64,000 bases of DNA. It comes from Arthrobacter_E sp041360795. Its GTDB lineage: Bacteria; Actinomycetota; Actinomycetes; Actinomycetales; Micrococcaceae. A program made the position numbers and the translations under genes. The notes beneath the pieces are model-generated. The model was not told where the DNA came from and searched no databases. It was given only the letters and a program-made list of their open reading frames with translations. The stretch is taken from positions 1,364,001 through 1,428,000 of the forward strand of contig NZ_JBFUPW010000001.1 in assembly GCF_041360795.1 (NCBI RefSeq), in the 5' to 3' direction. Of this stretch, positions 23,964-32,165 are shown in pieces; the first letter of the stretch is position 1; the number at the start of each line of letters is the position of its first letter.

Positions 23964-24773
23964 GTGTCCAGGGACGCCGCCCGCCTGCCCGCTGAGGCCA
24001 GCGCCTCCTTCCTGGAGCACCTGACGGCCACCAGGCCGGAGCTGCTGCCGTTCGGTCAGGCGGCGGCGCAGGGCACCGTGAGCCTTCAGGTGCCCCATGC
24101 CACCACGATCGTGGCGCTGCAGACCGCCGGCGGCGTCCTGATGGCGGGGGACCGGCGCGCGACCATGGGCAATCTGATCGCGTCGCGGACCATGGAGAAG
24201 GTGTTCGCCGCGGACGAGAGTTCCCTCCTGGGCATCGCGGGCACCGCGGGCCTGGCCGTGGACATCGTCAAGCTCTTCCAGGTGGAGCTGGAGCACTACG
24301 AGAAGATCGAGGGCACCCCGCTCAGCCTCGAGGGCCGGGCCAACCGGCTCGCGGCCATGGTGCGGGGCAACCTCGGCATGGCGCAGCAGGGCCTGGCCGT
24401 CGTGCCGCTCTATGCCGGCTTCGAACCCGCCCTGGCCTCCGGTCGGATCTATTCCTACGACGTGACGGGCGGCCGCTACGAGGAGCACGAGCACCACAGC
24501 GTGGGGTCCGGCTCCACGTTCGCCCGCGGTGCCCTCAAGAAGCTCTGGAAGCCCGGGCTCGAGGAGGCCGACGCCGTGCGGGTCGCGGTCGAGGCGCTGT
24601 ATGACGCCGCGGACGACGACTCCGCCACCGGTGGGCCGGACCTCGTGCGCCAGCTCTGGCCCGTGGTCTATGTGGCCGACGCCGAAGGAAGCCGGCGGGT
24701 GCCGGACGACGTGGTGAAGGGCATCGCCGCTCAGGTGCTGTCGGGACGCACCGCACAGGGACGGGAGGCCTGA
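23964..24773 (+). CDS. prcB: 20S proteasome beta subunit
   Basis: 269 residues including a 46-residue propeptide. The mature N-terminal nucleophile is T47: counted from it, D63 is position 17 and K79 is position 33, the classical Thr1/Asp17/Lys33 set (TTIVAL, AGDRRAT, TMEKVF). The residue before the nucleophile is alanine (HA-TT) rather than the usual glycine (HG-TT), so autoprocessing cuts Ala-Thr. GTG start at 23964, only 3 bases after pup. Forms the catalytic rings with PrcA; C-terminal tail is charged. Confidence 0.95.
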   Translation: MSRDAARLPAEASASFLEHLTATRPELLPFGQAAAQGTVSLQVPHATTIVALQTAGGVLMAGDRRATMGNLIASRTMEKVFAADESSLLGIAGTAGLAVDIVKLFQVELEHYEKIEGTPLSLEGRANRLAAMVRGNLGMAQQGLAVVPLYAGFEPALASGRIYSYDVTGGRYEEHEHHSVGSGSTFARGALKKLWKPGLEEADAVRVAVEALYDAADDDSATGGPDLVRQLWPVVYVADAEGSRRVPDDVVKGIAAQVLSGRTAQGREA

Positions 24774-24774
24774 G

Positions 24775-25554
24775 ATGTCACAGCAGTTCTACGTCTCGCC
24801 GGAACAGATCATGAAGGACCGGGCCGACTTCGCCCGGAAAGGCATCGCCCGCGGCCGGTCCGTGGTGGTGGTGTCGTGTGCGGCGGGCATCGCCCTGGTC
24901 GCCGAGAACACCTCCAACTCCCTGCACAAGATCGGGGAGATCTACGACCGCATCGCCTTCGCGGCGGTGGGCAAGTACAACGAGTTCGAGAGCCTGCGGC
25001 AGGCCGGGGTGCGGTACGCCGATGTCCGGGGCTATTCCTATGACCGGAGCGACGTGACGGCCCGGGGCCTGGCGAGCGTGTACGCCCAGAGTCTGGGCAC
25101 CGTCTTCACCGCGGAGCAGAAGCCGTTCGAGGTGGAGCTGGCCGTCGCCGAAGTGGGCGCCACCCAGGCGGGGGACCACATCTTCCGTCTGACCTTCGAC
25201 GGCTCGATCACGGATGAACGCAGCTTCGTGGCCATGGGCGGTCGCAGCGACCGGGTGACGGAAGTGCTCCGCGCGGGATGGCGCGCCGATCTGGCGCTGG
25301 GCGAAACGCTGCGGCTGGCCACGCGGGCCCTGGCTGCGGCCACGGCGGCACAGGACGCCGTCGCGACCGGCGGGACGAATGAGCCCGACGGCGGCGCCGC
25401 GCGAGTGCCCGAACGTCCGGAACCCCCGGCTCCGGTGGCGGCGGTGGGCCTTGAGGTCGCCGTCCTGGACCGCGAACCGGCCAGCTGGCGATCCCGCCGC
25501 AGAGCGTTCCGGCGGATCGGGCAGGATGCGCTCCAACGGCTGCTGGAGGAGTGA
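24775..25554 (+). CDS. prcA: 20S proteasome alpha subunit
   Basis: 259 residues forming the outer rings and gate of the 20S core. The N-terminal gate segment MSQQFYVSPEQIMKDRADFA and the RKGIARGRSVV helix-strand are typical of actinobacterial PrcA. A proline-rich, variable C-terminal tail (from about 200) ends in an arginine-rich helix instead of the short acidic tail of some relatives. It starts one base after the prcB stop. The neighbouring order arc-dop-pup-prcB-prcA-pafA is the standard actinobacterial one. Confidence 0.95.
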   Translation: MSQQFYVSPEQIMKDRADFARKGIARGRSVVVVSCAAGIALVAENTSNSLHKIGEIYDRIAFAAVGKYNEFESLRQAGVRYADVRGYSYDRSDVTARGLASVYAQSLGTVFTAEQKPFEVELAVAEVGATQAGDHIFRLTFDGSITDERSFVAMGGRSDRVTEVLRAGWRADLALGETLRLATRALAAATAAQDAVATGGTNEPDGGAARVPERPEPPAPVAAVGLEVAVLDREPASWRSRRRAFRRIGQDALQRLLEE

Positions 25555-25667
25555 CCGCGGCCGAAGGCGGCGATCGGTCCCGACCTCGGGACGAACGGAT
25601 GTGGTGATGGCGGACGCAGCTGGGTGAACGTGAGCTGAATGTCTGTGGACTGAATGGAAAGGGCGGC

Positions 25668-27032
25668 ATGGACCGGCGGATTTTTGGCATTGAGACGGAG
25701 TTCGGCATCTCCTACGTGGGGAGCAACACCCGCCGCCTGGCCCCGGAGGAAGCGGCGCGTTACCTGTTCCGCAAAGTCGTGAGCTGGGGGCGCTCCTCGA
25801 ACGTCTTCCTGGCCAATGGCTCCCGCCTCTATCTCGACGTCGGCTCCCACCCGGAGTACGCCACCGCCGAGTGCGATTCACTGCCTCAGCTCATCGCCCA
25901 TGACAAGGCGGGTGAGCTCATCCTGGAGGAGCTCTGCCATGAGGCCGAGGAGCGTCTGGCAGCCGACGGCTTCGAGGGCAGGATCTTCCTGTTCAAGAAC
26001 AACACCGACTCCGCGGGCAACTCCTACGGGAGCCACGAGAACTACCTGATTCCGCGGAAGGGGGAGTTCAACCGCCTGGCGGACGTCCTCATCCCGTTCC
26101 TGGTCACCCGGCAGCTGCTCGTGGGCGCGGGGAAGATCATCAACACGCCGCAGGGCTCGCTGTACGCGTTCTCGCAGCGCGCCGACCACATCTGGGAAGG
26201 CGTCTCCTCGGCCACCACCCGCTCCCGTCCGATCATCAACACCCGGGACGAGCCGCACGCCGACGCCGAGTACTTCCGGCGGCTCCACGTGATCGTGGGC
26301 GACTCCACCATGTCCGAGACCACGGCTCTGCTGAAGACCGGTGCGGTGGACCTGGTGCTCCGTGCGCTCGAAGCCGGCGCCATGATGCGGGACATGCGGA
26401 TGGAGAACCCCATCAGAAGCATCCGGGAGATCTCCCGAGACCTCAGCGGGCAGGTGCTCGTCAAGCTCGCCACGGGTCGTCAGCTCACCGCGCTCCAGAT
26501 CCAGGAGGAGTACTTGCAGTGGGTCACCGACTTCGTGGAACGCGAAGGGGCGCACCACGAGCACGTCGGCCAGATCCTGGACCTGTGGGGCCGCACCTTG
26601 GAGGCGGTCCGTTCCGGTGATCACAGCGGCATCGACACCGAGATCGACTGGGCCATCAAGAAGAAGCTCATGGACCGCTATGCGCTGCGGCACGGGCTCG
26701 GGTTGGATTCGCCGCGTCTGGCGCAGATCGACCTCACCTACCACGACATCTCCCGGAAGCGGGGCCTCTTCTATCTGACCGAGCAGCGCGGTCTGGCGCG
26801 TCGTGTGGTCACGGAGGAGGCCACCCGGGAGGCGGGCACGACGGCGCCCCAGACCACCCGCGCCCGGCTCCGTGGTGAGTTCGTCCGGAAGGCCCAGGAG
26901 CTCGGCCGGGACTACACGGTGGACTGGGTCCATCTCAAGCTCAACGACCGGGCGCACCAGACCGTCATCTGCAAGGACCCGTTCGCCGCACATGACGAGC
27001 GGGTGGACGCGCTGATCGCCAGCATGGGCTGA
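25668..27032 (+). CDS. pafA: Pup--protein ligase PafA
   Basis: 454 residues. PafA activates Pup-Glu as a gamma-glutamyl phosphate and joins it to a substrate lysine. Signatures: RRIFGIETEFGISY with the metal-binding glutamates, VGSHPEYATAECDS, NNTDSAGNSYGSHENYL and RPIINTRDEPHADAEYFRRL. The C-terminal domain ends with the small helical bundle that contacts Pup. It lacks the long loop of Dop. A 112-base gap separates it from prcA, and GGAAAGGGCGGC precedes the ATG. It completes the pupylation set. Confidence 0.96.
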   Translation: MDRRIFGIETEFGISYVGSNTRRLAPEEAARYLFRKVVSWGRSSNVFLANGSRLYLDVGSHPEYATAECDSLPQLIAHDKAGELILEELCHEAEERLAADGFEGRIFLFKNNTDSAGNSYGSHENYLIPRKGEFNRLADVLIPFLVTRQLLVGAGKIINTPQGSLYAFSQRADHIWEGVSSATTRSRPIINTRDEPHADAEYFRRLHVIVGDSTMSETTALLKTGAVDLVLRALEAGAMMRDMRMENPIRSIREISRDLSGQVLVKLATGRQLTALQIQEEYLQWVTDFVEREGAHHEHVGQILDLWGRTLEAVRSGDHSGIDTEIDWAIKKKLMDRYALRHGLGLDSPRLAQIDLTYHDISRKRGLFYLTEQRGLARRVVTEEATREAGTTAPQTTRARLRGEFVRKAQELGRDYTVDWVHLKLNDRAHQTVICKDPFAAHDERVDALIASMG

Positions 27033-27120
27033 GCGGCCGGCGTCGGGCGACTTCACAGCCTGCTCCGTTACGATGGTGGGCGTGCCTGTCCCCGGATGGG
27101 CCCGGACCCCCTGATTTCTA

Positions 27121-28044
27121 GTGGAAAGACGACCATTGCGACGTATTCTCGCGGCATTCGTCCCCGCCGTTCTCCTGCTGACGGCCTGTGGCAACCCCTC
27201 CGAGCCCAGCAGCCAGCCGGCCGGCGACACCTCCAAACTCAGCACGGTGAAGATCAGCGATCAGGGAGCCGACAAGGCCCCTCGCGTCGAGTTCGCCAAG
27301 CCCCTGTCCGTCTCCGAGACCACCATCAAGGTCCTGCGTGAGGGCAACGGGGAGCGGATCAAGGAGAACCAGAAGGCGGAAGTCGGCTACCTCGCCTACA
27401 ACGGCCAGGACGGCTCCCAGCTGGCGGACACCTATCTTTCCAAGCACGAGTCCCTTCCGGTCAACGATGCGCTGAAGAAGGGCAATGAGCCCCTCTACAA
27501 GGCCATCCTCGGCGTGAAGCAGGGCTCCGATCTGGCGATCGCCATGCCCGGCCAGGGCGGGACCGGCCCCACGCAGCTGCTGGTGCTCCACGTCTTCAGC
27601 GCCTCCGACATCGCGCCGGTCCTCTCCAAGCCGGAAGGCGACGCCGTCACCCCGCCGGCCGGCCTGCCGAAGGTCACGGTGAACGACAAGCAGGAGGCGA
27701 CGATCGACGTCAAGGGCGTCGCCGCTCCCAAGCAGCTCATCGCCCAGGACCTCATCAAGGGCAAGGGCGCCGAGGTCAAGAGCACCGACACCATCGTGGC
27801 CAACTACACGGGTGTCCGCCTCGCAGACGGCAAGGTTTTCGACTCGAGCTTCAAGACCGGCAAGCCGGCGACCTTCCCGCTCACCGGGGTCATCCCGGGC
27901 TGGACCAAGGGACTCACGGGTAAGACCGTCGGCTCCCGCGTGCTGCTCGTCATTCCGGCAGCGGATGCCTATGGCGCCAAGCCGACCGACGGCCGTCCCG
28001 CGGGTGATCTGGTCTTCGTCGTGGACATCCTCGGCGTCCAGTAA
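27121..28044 (+). CDS. Lipoprotein with tandem FKBP-type prolyl isomerase domains
   Basis: 307 residues. A signal peptide ends in the lipobox LLTAC-G (cysteine near residue 22), so the protein is exported and lipid-anchored. The C-terminal FKBP domain (about 195-307) is intact: VANYTG, GKVFDSSF, IPGWTKGL and a final VFVVDILGV strand. The N-terminal copy (about 55-165) keeps the same strand order (EVGYLAYNG, LVLHVF) but lacks most active-site aromatics and is probably not catalytic. Start is GTG 27121, or possibly TTG 27136. It likely folds exported proteins; its place between pafA and pafBC is common in this family of bacteria. Confidence 0.85.
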   Translation: MERRPLRRILAAFVPAVLLLTACGNPSEPSSQPAGDTSKLSTVKISDQGADKAPRVEFAKPLSVSETTIKVLREGNGERIKENQKAEVGYLAYNGQDGSQLADTYLSKHESLPVNDALKKGNEPLYKAILGVKQGSDLAIAMPGQGGTGPTQLLVLHVFSASDIAPVLSKPEGDAVTPPAGLPKVTVNDKQEATIDVKGVAAPKQLIAQDLIKGKGAEVKSTDTIVANYTGVRLADGKVFDSSFKTGKPATFPLTGVIPGWTKGLTGKTVGSRVLLVIPAADAYGAKPTDGRPAGDLVFVVDILGVQ

Positions 28045-28096
28045 ACTTCACACCGCCTGAAACCCGGCACCACCCGAAACCTGAAGAGGAGCACCC

Positions 28097-28492
28097 ATGT
28101 CATTCGGTCAGCGTGATTACGACCGCACCAAGCCGGAGATCGAGTTCCCGGAAGGGGATGTCCCCACCGAGCTGCGCATCGTCGACCTCATCGAGGGCGA
28201 CGGCGCCGAAGCCACTCCCGGCTCCACCGTCTCGACCCACTACGTCGGCGTCGCCTGGTCCACCGGTGAGGAGTTCGACTCCTCCTGGGGCCGTGGCGCA
28301 CCGCTCGACTTCCGCGTCGGCGTCGGCCAGGTCATCCAGGGCTGGGACCAGGGCCTCCTCGGCATGAAGGTGGGCGGCCGCCGTCGTCTGGAGATCCCGT
28401 CCGAGCTGGCGTACGGCTCCCGTGGCGCCGGCGGGGCGATCGCTCCGAACGAGTCCCTCATCTTCGTGGTGGACCTCGTCGGAGTCCGCTGA
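28097..28492 (+). CDS. Cytosolic FKBP-type peptidyl-prolyl cis-trans isomerase
   Basis: 131 residues, a single FKBP domain. Active-site elements: VSTHYVGVAWSTGEEFDSSW, QVIQGWDQGLLGMKVGGRR, IPSELAYGSRGAGG and IFVVDLVGVR. No signal peptide. A clear GAAGAGGAG ribosome site precedes ATG 28097. Probably in one transcript with the lipoprotein FKBP, as a cytosolic and exported pair, ending at the terminator at 28516. Confidence 0.93.
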   Translation: MSFGQRDYDRTKPEIEFPEGDVPTELRIVDLIEGDGAEATPGSTVSTHYVGVAWSTGEEFDSSWGRGAPLDFRVGVGQVIQGWDQGLLGMKVGGRRRLEIPSELAYGSRGAGGAIAPNESLIFVVDLVGVR

Positions 28493-28515
28493 GTCTCCGT
28501 CCGTCAGGACATCGC

Positions 28516-28547
28516 AAGGGCCGCTTCCCTCAGGGGAGGCGGCCCTT
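28516..28547 (+). terminator. Terminator after the FKBP pair
   Basis: 14-bp stem beginning AAGGGCCGC and ending GCGGCCCTT, 4-base loop, 24 bases after the stop codon. Confidence 0.75.
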
Positions 28548-28584
28548 GGCGCATGTCAGGGCCGGTCTTTAGTACGCTGGGCTG

Positions 28585-30588
28585 GTGTCCGCACGAAAGA
28601 CCGAACGAATCCTCAACCTGCTGATCGCGTTGCTGTCCAGCCCCCGCGGCCACACCAGGGCCTACCTGGAGTCCACCGTCTACGCCTACTGCCGCGCGGA
28701 GGGCATGAACGACGCCGCGATCGAACGCATGTTCGAACGCGACAAGGCCGAACTCCGGGACATGGGCGTCCCCCTGGAGGTCGTGGACGACGAGACGTTC
28801 GACGTCGATGAGTCCTCCGGCACCCGGTACCGCGTCAACCCGGACGACTACCTGCTGCCCGTCCTGCAGCTCACCGCCGAGGAGCGGCTGCTGCTGCAGC
28901 TCGCCGCCCAGCTCTGGGAGCAGGCGAGCCTCCGCTCGGCGGGCAGTGCAGCGCTCCGCAAGCTCACGGACGGCCAGGATCCCGACGACGGCGCCCCGGC
29001 GCCCGTGCTGCCCCGCGTCACGACGGGCGGCGCGGCCCTCGAAACGCTCCACCATGCGCTGGCGGGCCGCCATCCGGTCCGGTTCGGCTACCGGGCCGCC
29101 GGGGCGGGGGAGACCGCCACACGTCGTCTCGAACCCCATGGACTCGGCAACCGCTCGGGCCAGTGGTACGTCGTCGGCCATGATCTGGACCGCGACGCGG
29201 AGCGGACCTTCCGGCTGAGCAGGATCACCACCTCCGTCGAGGTCGAGGAGCGGAAGCGGTTCGCCCCGCCGCGGGACTTCTCCATCGCCGCCGCCCTCGA
29301 TTCGATGGAGGCCTATCCGGAGCAGCACGCCGTGGTCCGTCTGCCGCACGGCGGGGGAGCGCAGTGGCGCGTCAGGGCCGCTCAGGTCGACGGGGACCAC
29401 GCCACCATCAGCTACCAGGATGAATCAGCCTTCCTGGACGAACTGGCCGCCCTTGCCCCGACGGTGCAGGTCGTCGAACCGGCCCGGCTGCGGGACGCCG
29501 TGATCGCCCGTCTCCGGAGTGCTGCGGAGGCCCTGTCCCGTCCCGCCGGGGTGACCGAATTCCGGACTCCGCCCGTCAAACGGGGGCCGAAGTCCTCGTC
29601 GGAGACGACGGTTCGTCGGCTCCTGGGGATGATCCCGTTCCTCGTGCGCCATGGCGGGATCCTCAAATCGGAACTCGCGGCCGAGTTCGGCATCACCGGC
29701 CGCCAGCTCGACGACGACCTCGAGCGCATCATGATGGTCGGCCGTCCCGAGGGGTACCACAACGACCTCATGGACATCGTGGACGACGGCGAGCGGGTGT
29801 GGATCAACAACGCCCTGGATCTCGCCCAGCCGATCCGGTTCTCCCCGGAGGAGGCCTGGACGCTCCTGGTGGGCCTTGACGCGCTCTCCGAACTGGGCAT
29901 CGGCGGGGACGCCGGGTCGATCGAGTCGCTGCGGCTCCGGTTGGCGGGCGCGGCGGGGGACTCGCTCGCCCTCGCGGAGGCGATCAAGGTCCGCATGGCG
30001 CCGTCCGGCAGCCTCGGCCGGCACCTGGAGCAGCTGCGGGACGCGATCGGCCGCGGAGTCCGTGTCCGCATCGGCTATGTGGTCCCGAGCCGCGACGAGC
30101 TGACCGAGCGGCTCATCGACCCCCGCAGGCTGCGCTCGGTCGATCAGCAGTGGTACCTGGATGCCTGGTGCCACCGGGCCGGCGCCCCTCGGAACTTCCG
30201 TCTCGACCGGATCGCCTCCCTCGACGTGACCGCGGAACCCGTCGACGCCAGCCTGTGGGACGGCGCGGTGGACGAGGAGCCGTTCACCGTCCGTGAACGG
30301 GCCCCGCGCGTCCTGGTGATCTTCTCCCAGGAGTCCCGCTGGCTCGCCGCGCGCTACAACGCGCTCCGCACCGCGACCCTGGACGACGGCGACGTGCTGG
30401 CGGAGCTCGCCGTCGCGTCCCCTTCCTGGCTGGCCGGGCTCGTGGCCCAGACCGCGGGCACCGTGCGGGTGGTCTCGCCGTCGTCTGTCGTGGACCAGGT
30501 GAACGAGTGGCTCGCCAAGGGGCTGGATTCCTACGGCGTCCCGTCACTCAGAGAGAATTCTCAGGCAGGGAAAGGTAGGCTGGAGTGA
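28585..30588 (+). CDS. pafBC: PafB-PafC fusion, WYL-domain DNA-damage transcription activator
   Basis: 667 residues in one chain holding two tandem halves, each a winged helix-turn-helix plus a WYL domain. The first half starts with KTERILNLLIALLSS and has its WYL core near GNRSGQWYVVGHDLDRDAERTFRLSRI (residues about 190-215); the second starts near TTVRRLLGMIPFLV and has RSVDQQWYLDAWCHRAGAPRNFRLDRI near 510-535. PafBC controls the mycobacterial LexA-independent DNA-damage regulon; many actinobacteria have two proteins, while arthrobacters have this fusion. GTG 28585 is six bases after TACGCT (28573-28578), suggesting leaderless expression. Confidence 0.93.
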   Translation: MSARKTERILNLLIALLSSPRGHTRAYLESTVYAYCRAEGMNDAAIERMFERDKAELRDMGVPLEVVDDETFDVDESSGTRYRVNPDDYLLPVLQLTAEERLLLQLAAQLWEQASLRSAGSAALRKLTDGQDPDDGAPAPVLPRVTTGGAALETLHHALAGRHPVRFGYRAAGAGETATRRLEPHGLGNRSGQWYVVGHDLDRDAERTFRLSRITTSVEVEERKRFAPPRDFSIAAALDSMEAYPEQHAVVRLPHGGGAQWRVRAAQVDGDHATISYQDESAFLDELAALAPTVQVVEPARLRDAVIARLRSAAEALSRPAGVTEFRTPPVKRGPKSSSETTVRRLLGMIPFLVRHGGILKSELAAEFGITGRQLDDDLERIMMVGRPEGYHNDLMDIVDDGERVWINNALDLAQPIRFSPEEAWTLLVGLDALSELGIGGDAGSIESLRLRLAGAAGDSLALAEAIKVRMAPSGSLGRHLEQLRDAIGRGVRVRIGYVVPSRDELTERLIDPRRLRSVDQQWYLDAWCHRAGAPRNFRLDRIASLDVTAEPVDASLWDGAVDEEPFTVRERAPRVLVIFSQESRWLAARYNALRTATLDDGDVLAELAVASPSWLAGLVAQTAGTVRVVSPSSVVDQVNEWLAKGLDSYGVPSLRENSQAGKGRLE

Positions 30589-30941
30589 TGCCGTGGTGGT
30601 CCTGGATTCTGATCTGGGTGGCGATCCTCGCCCTCAGCGCTCTGCTGTTCGTGGTGCTCGGAATCAAGCTTTTCCGACAGTTCACGGCCATGATGCGTCA
30701 GCTCGGGTCCGCGGCGGATATGCTGTCCGGGTTGGACTCGGACAGTCCGCGCACACCGCTTCCCGAACATCGTCTGGAAGTCCTCGGAATTCACGCTGAT
30801 CCCGAGGAGATGCGCATCCGCTATGAGGCGGGGAAGGCCGAGCGCCGGGAACTTCGGCGGCAACGTCGTGTGGTCCGTCGTGCAGCGGCCCACCGGGCAC
30901 AGAAGCTGCGCGATGTGGGCCTTGAGCGCCCTATGATTTAA
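30588..30941 (+). CDS. Small membrane-anchored protein of unknown function
   Basis: 117 residues. One N-terminal membrane helix (PWWSWILIWVAILALSALLF) is followed by a cytoplasmic, strongly basic helical tail rich in Arg and Ala. The ATG overlaps the pafBC stop by one base (TGATG), so the two are coupled. A gene of this kind often sits between pafC and tatA in actinobacteria. No known domain is recognised; its size and topology resemble TatB-like or general scaffold proteins, but the TatA/B motif is absent. Confidence 0.7.
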   Translation: MPWWSWILIWVAILALSALLFVVLGIKLFRQFTAMMRQLGSAADMLSGLDSDSPRTPLPEHRLEVLGIHADPEEMRIRYEAGKAERRELRRQRRVVRRAAAHRAQKLRDVGLERPMI

Positions 30942-30961
30942 GAAAGAGAAAGGACCCCGAC

Positions 30962-31225
30962 ATGGGACGACTTTTTGATGGCCCCTGGCCCATCGTGATC
31001 ATCATCATCGTGGCGCTGCTGCTGTTCGCGGCCCCCAAGCTTCCTCAGATGGCGCGCAGCCTCGGACAGTCGATGCGCATCATGAAGTCCGAGGTCAAGC
31101 AGATGAAGGACGAGAGCCCTTCCAAGAACAAGGCCGAGGAGCCCGTTGAGGGCAAGGTCGTGCAGCACCCCGAAGCTGCCCCGAAGGACAACGGCGAGCA
31201 GACCCCGCCGTCCGGCAACGCCTAA
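30962..31225 (+). CDS. tatA: Twin-arginine translocase subunit TatA
   Basis: 87 residues. One membrane helix (PIVIIIIVALLLFAA) followed by the hinge and amphipathic helix PKLPQMARSLGQSMRIMKSEVKQ, then a charged tail. The short N-terminus, helix and PKLP hinge are typical of TatA, which forms the pore for folded, twin-arginine proteins. AAAGAGAAAGGA precedes the ATG. tatC starts 6 bases after the stop. Confidence 0.93.
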   Translation: MGRLFDGPWPIVIIIIVALLLFAAPKLPQMARSLGQSMRIMKSEVKQMKDESPSKNKAEEPVEGKVVQHPEAAPKDNGEQTPPSGNA

Positions 31226-31231
31226 GGCGAA

Positions 31232-32068
31232 GTGGCACTCAGCAAAGGCCCTCGGAGGAATCCCGAGGGCCGCATGGCCCTCCTCGATCACTTCAAGGAA
31301 CTGAAGAACCGGCTCCTCAAGAGCCTGGTCGCCCTGGCTGTCACCACCGTGGTCGGGTGGTTCCTCTATCCGCCGGTGATCGCCTCGTTGTCGGCTCCTC
31401 TGGAGCAGATCGCTCAGGAGATGCACCGGAACGCCTCGATGAACTTCTCGTCGATCGCGTCGCCGTTCGAGTTCCAGCTGCGGATCGCGATCCAGATCGG
31501 TCTGGTCATCTCCAGCCCGGTGTGGATCTACCAGATCTGGGCTTTCGTCACGCCGGGTCTGACCCGTAAGGAACGCAAGTTCACCCTGGGCTTCATGGCG
31601 GCGGCCATTCCGCTGTTCCTGGTCGGCGTGTACGTGGCGTGGTCCGTGATCCCCAACATCGTCCGGGCACTGCTGCACTTCACACCGGACAACGCATCCA
31701 ACCTCATCAGTGCCGATGACTACCTGACGTTCGCGACGCACACCATGCTCTTCCTCGGGCTGGCCTTCCTGGTCCCGGTGATCCTGGTGGGCGTCAACCT
31801 CATGGGTGTCGTGAGTGGCAAGACGATCCTGAAGGCCTGGCGCATCACGGTGTTCGCCGTCTTCGTTCTGGCGGCCATCGCGGCTCCGGGCGCAGACGCG
31901 ATCTCCATGTTCATGCTGGCGCTTCCGCTGCTGGCCCTGTTCTTCCTGGCCATCGGGATCTGCCTGTTCAACGACAAGCGCCGCGCACGCCGTGAAGGCA
32001 AGGAGGCCGAGGAGACGGATGCCTCGGCGGACGTCGCGACGCCGACGGAGGATCTCGGGAAACTCTGA
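31232..32068 (+). CDS. tatC: Twin-arginine translocase subunit TatC
   Basis: 278-residue polytopic membrane receptor for twin-arginine signal peptides. N-terminal RMALLDHFKELKNRLLKS is the family start motif; FEFQLRIAIQIGLVISSPVWIYQIWAFVTPGLTRKERK is the diagnostic loop (residues about 80-117, described in pieces: FEFQLRIA, SPVWIYQIWAFV, PGLTRKERK). Six hydrophobic segments and an acidic C-terminal tail. GTG start at 31232. tatB is not in the window; in actinobacteria it is usually elsewhere. Confidence 0.95.
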   Translation: MALSKGPRRNPEGRMALLDHFKELKNRLLKSLVALAVTTVVGWFLYPPVIASLSAPLEQIAQEMHRNASMNFSSIASPFEFQLRIAIQIGLVISSPVWIYQIWAFVTPGLTRKERKFTLGFMAAAIPLFLVGVYVAWSVIPNIVRALLHFTPDNASNLISADDYLTFATHTMLFLGLAFLVPVILVGVNLMGVVSGKTILKAWRITVFAVFVLAAIAAPGADAISMFMLALPLLALFFLAIGICLFNDKRRARREGKEAEETDASADVATPTEDLGKL

Positions 32069-32079
32069 GACACTCTTCA

Positions 32080-32107
32080 CAAGACCGGTCCCGAGGGGCC
32101 GGTCTTG
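32080..32107 (+). terminator. Terminator of the pafBC-tatAC group
   Basis: Stem CAAGACCGG/CCGGTCTTG extended by wobble and GC pairs around a CGAG loop, followed by CTGTTT; it starts 11 bases after the tatC stop. Confidence 0.85.
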
Positions 32108-32153
32108 CTGTTTAAGCCGTCGTGGCCCGGCACGGAGCGGAGCTGAATGCCGA

Positions 32154-32159
32154 TACCCT
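32154..32159 (+). promoter_or_regulatory. -10 box of a leaderless helY promoter
   Basis: TACCCT is followed by six bases and the ATG at 32166. No ribosome site fits that start, so leaderless translation is the simplest reading. No good -35 is visible. Confidence 0.45.
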
Positions 32160-32165
32160 TGAGTA

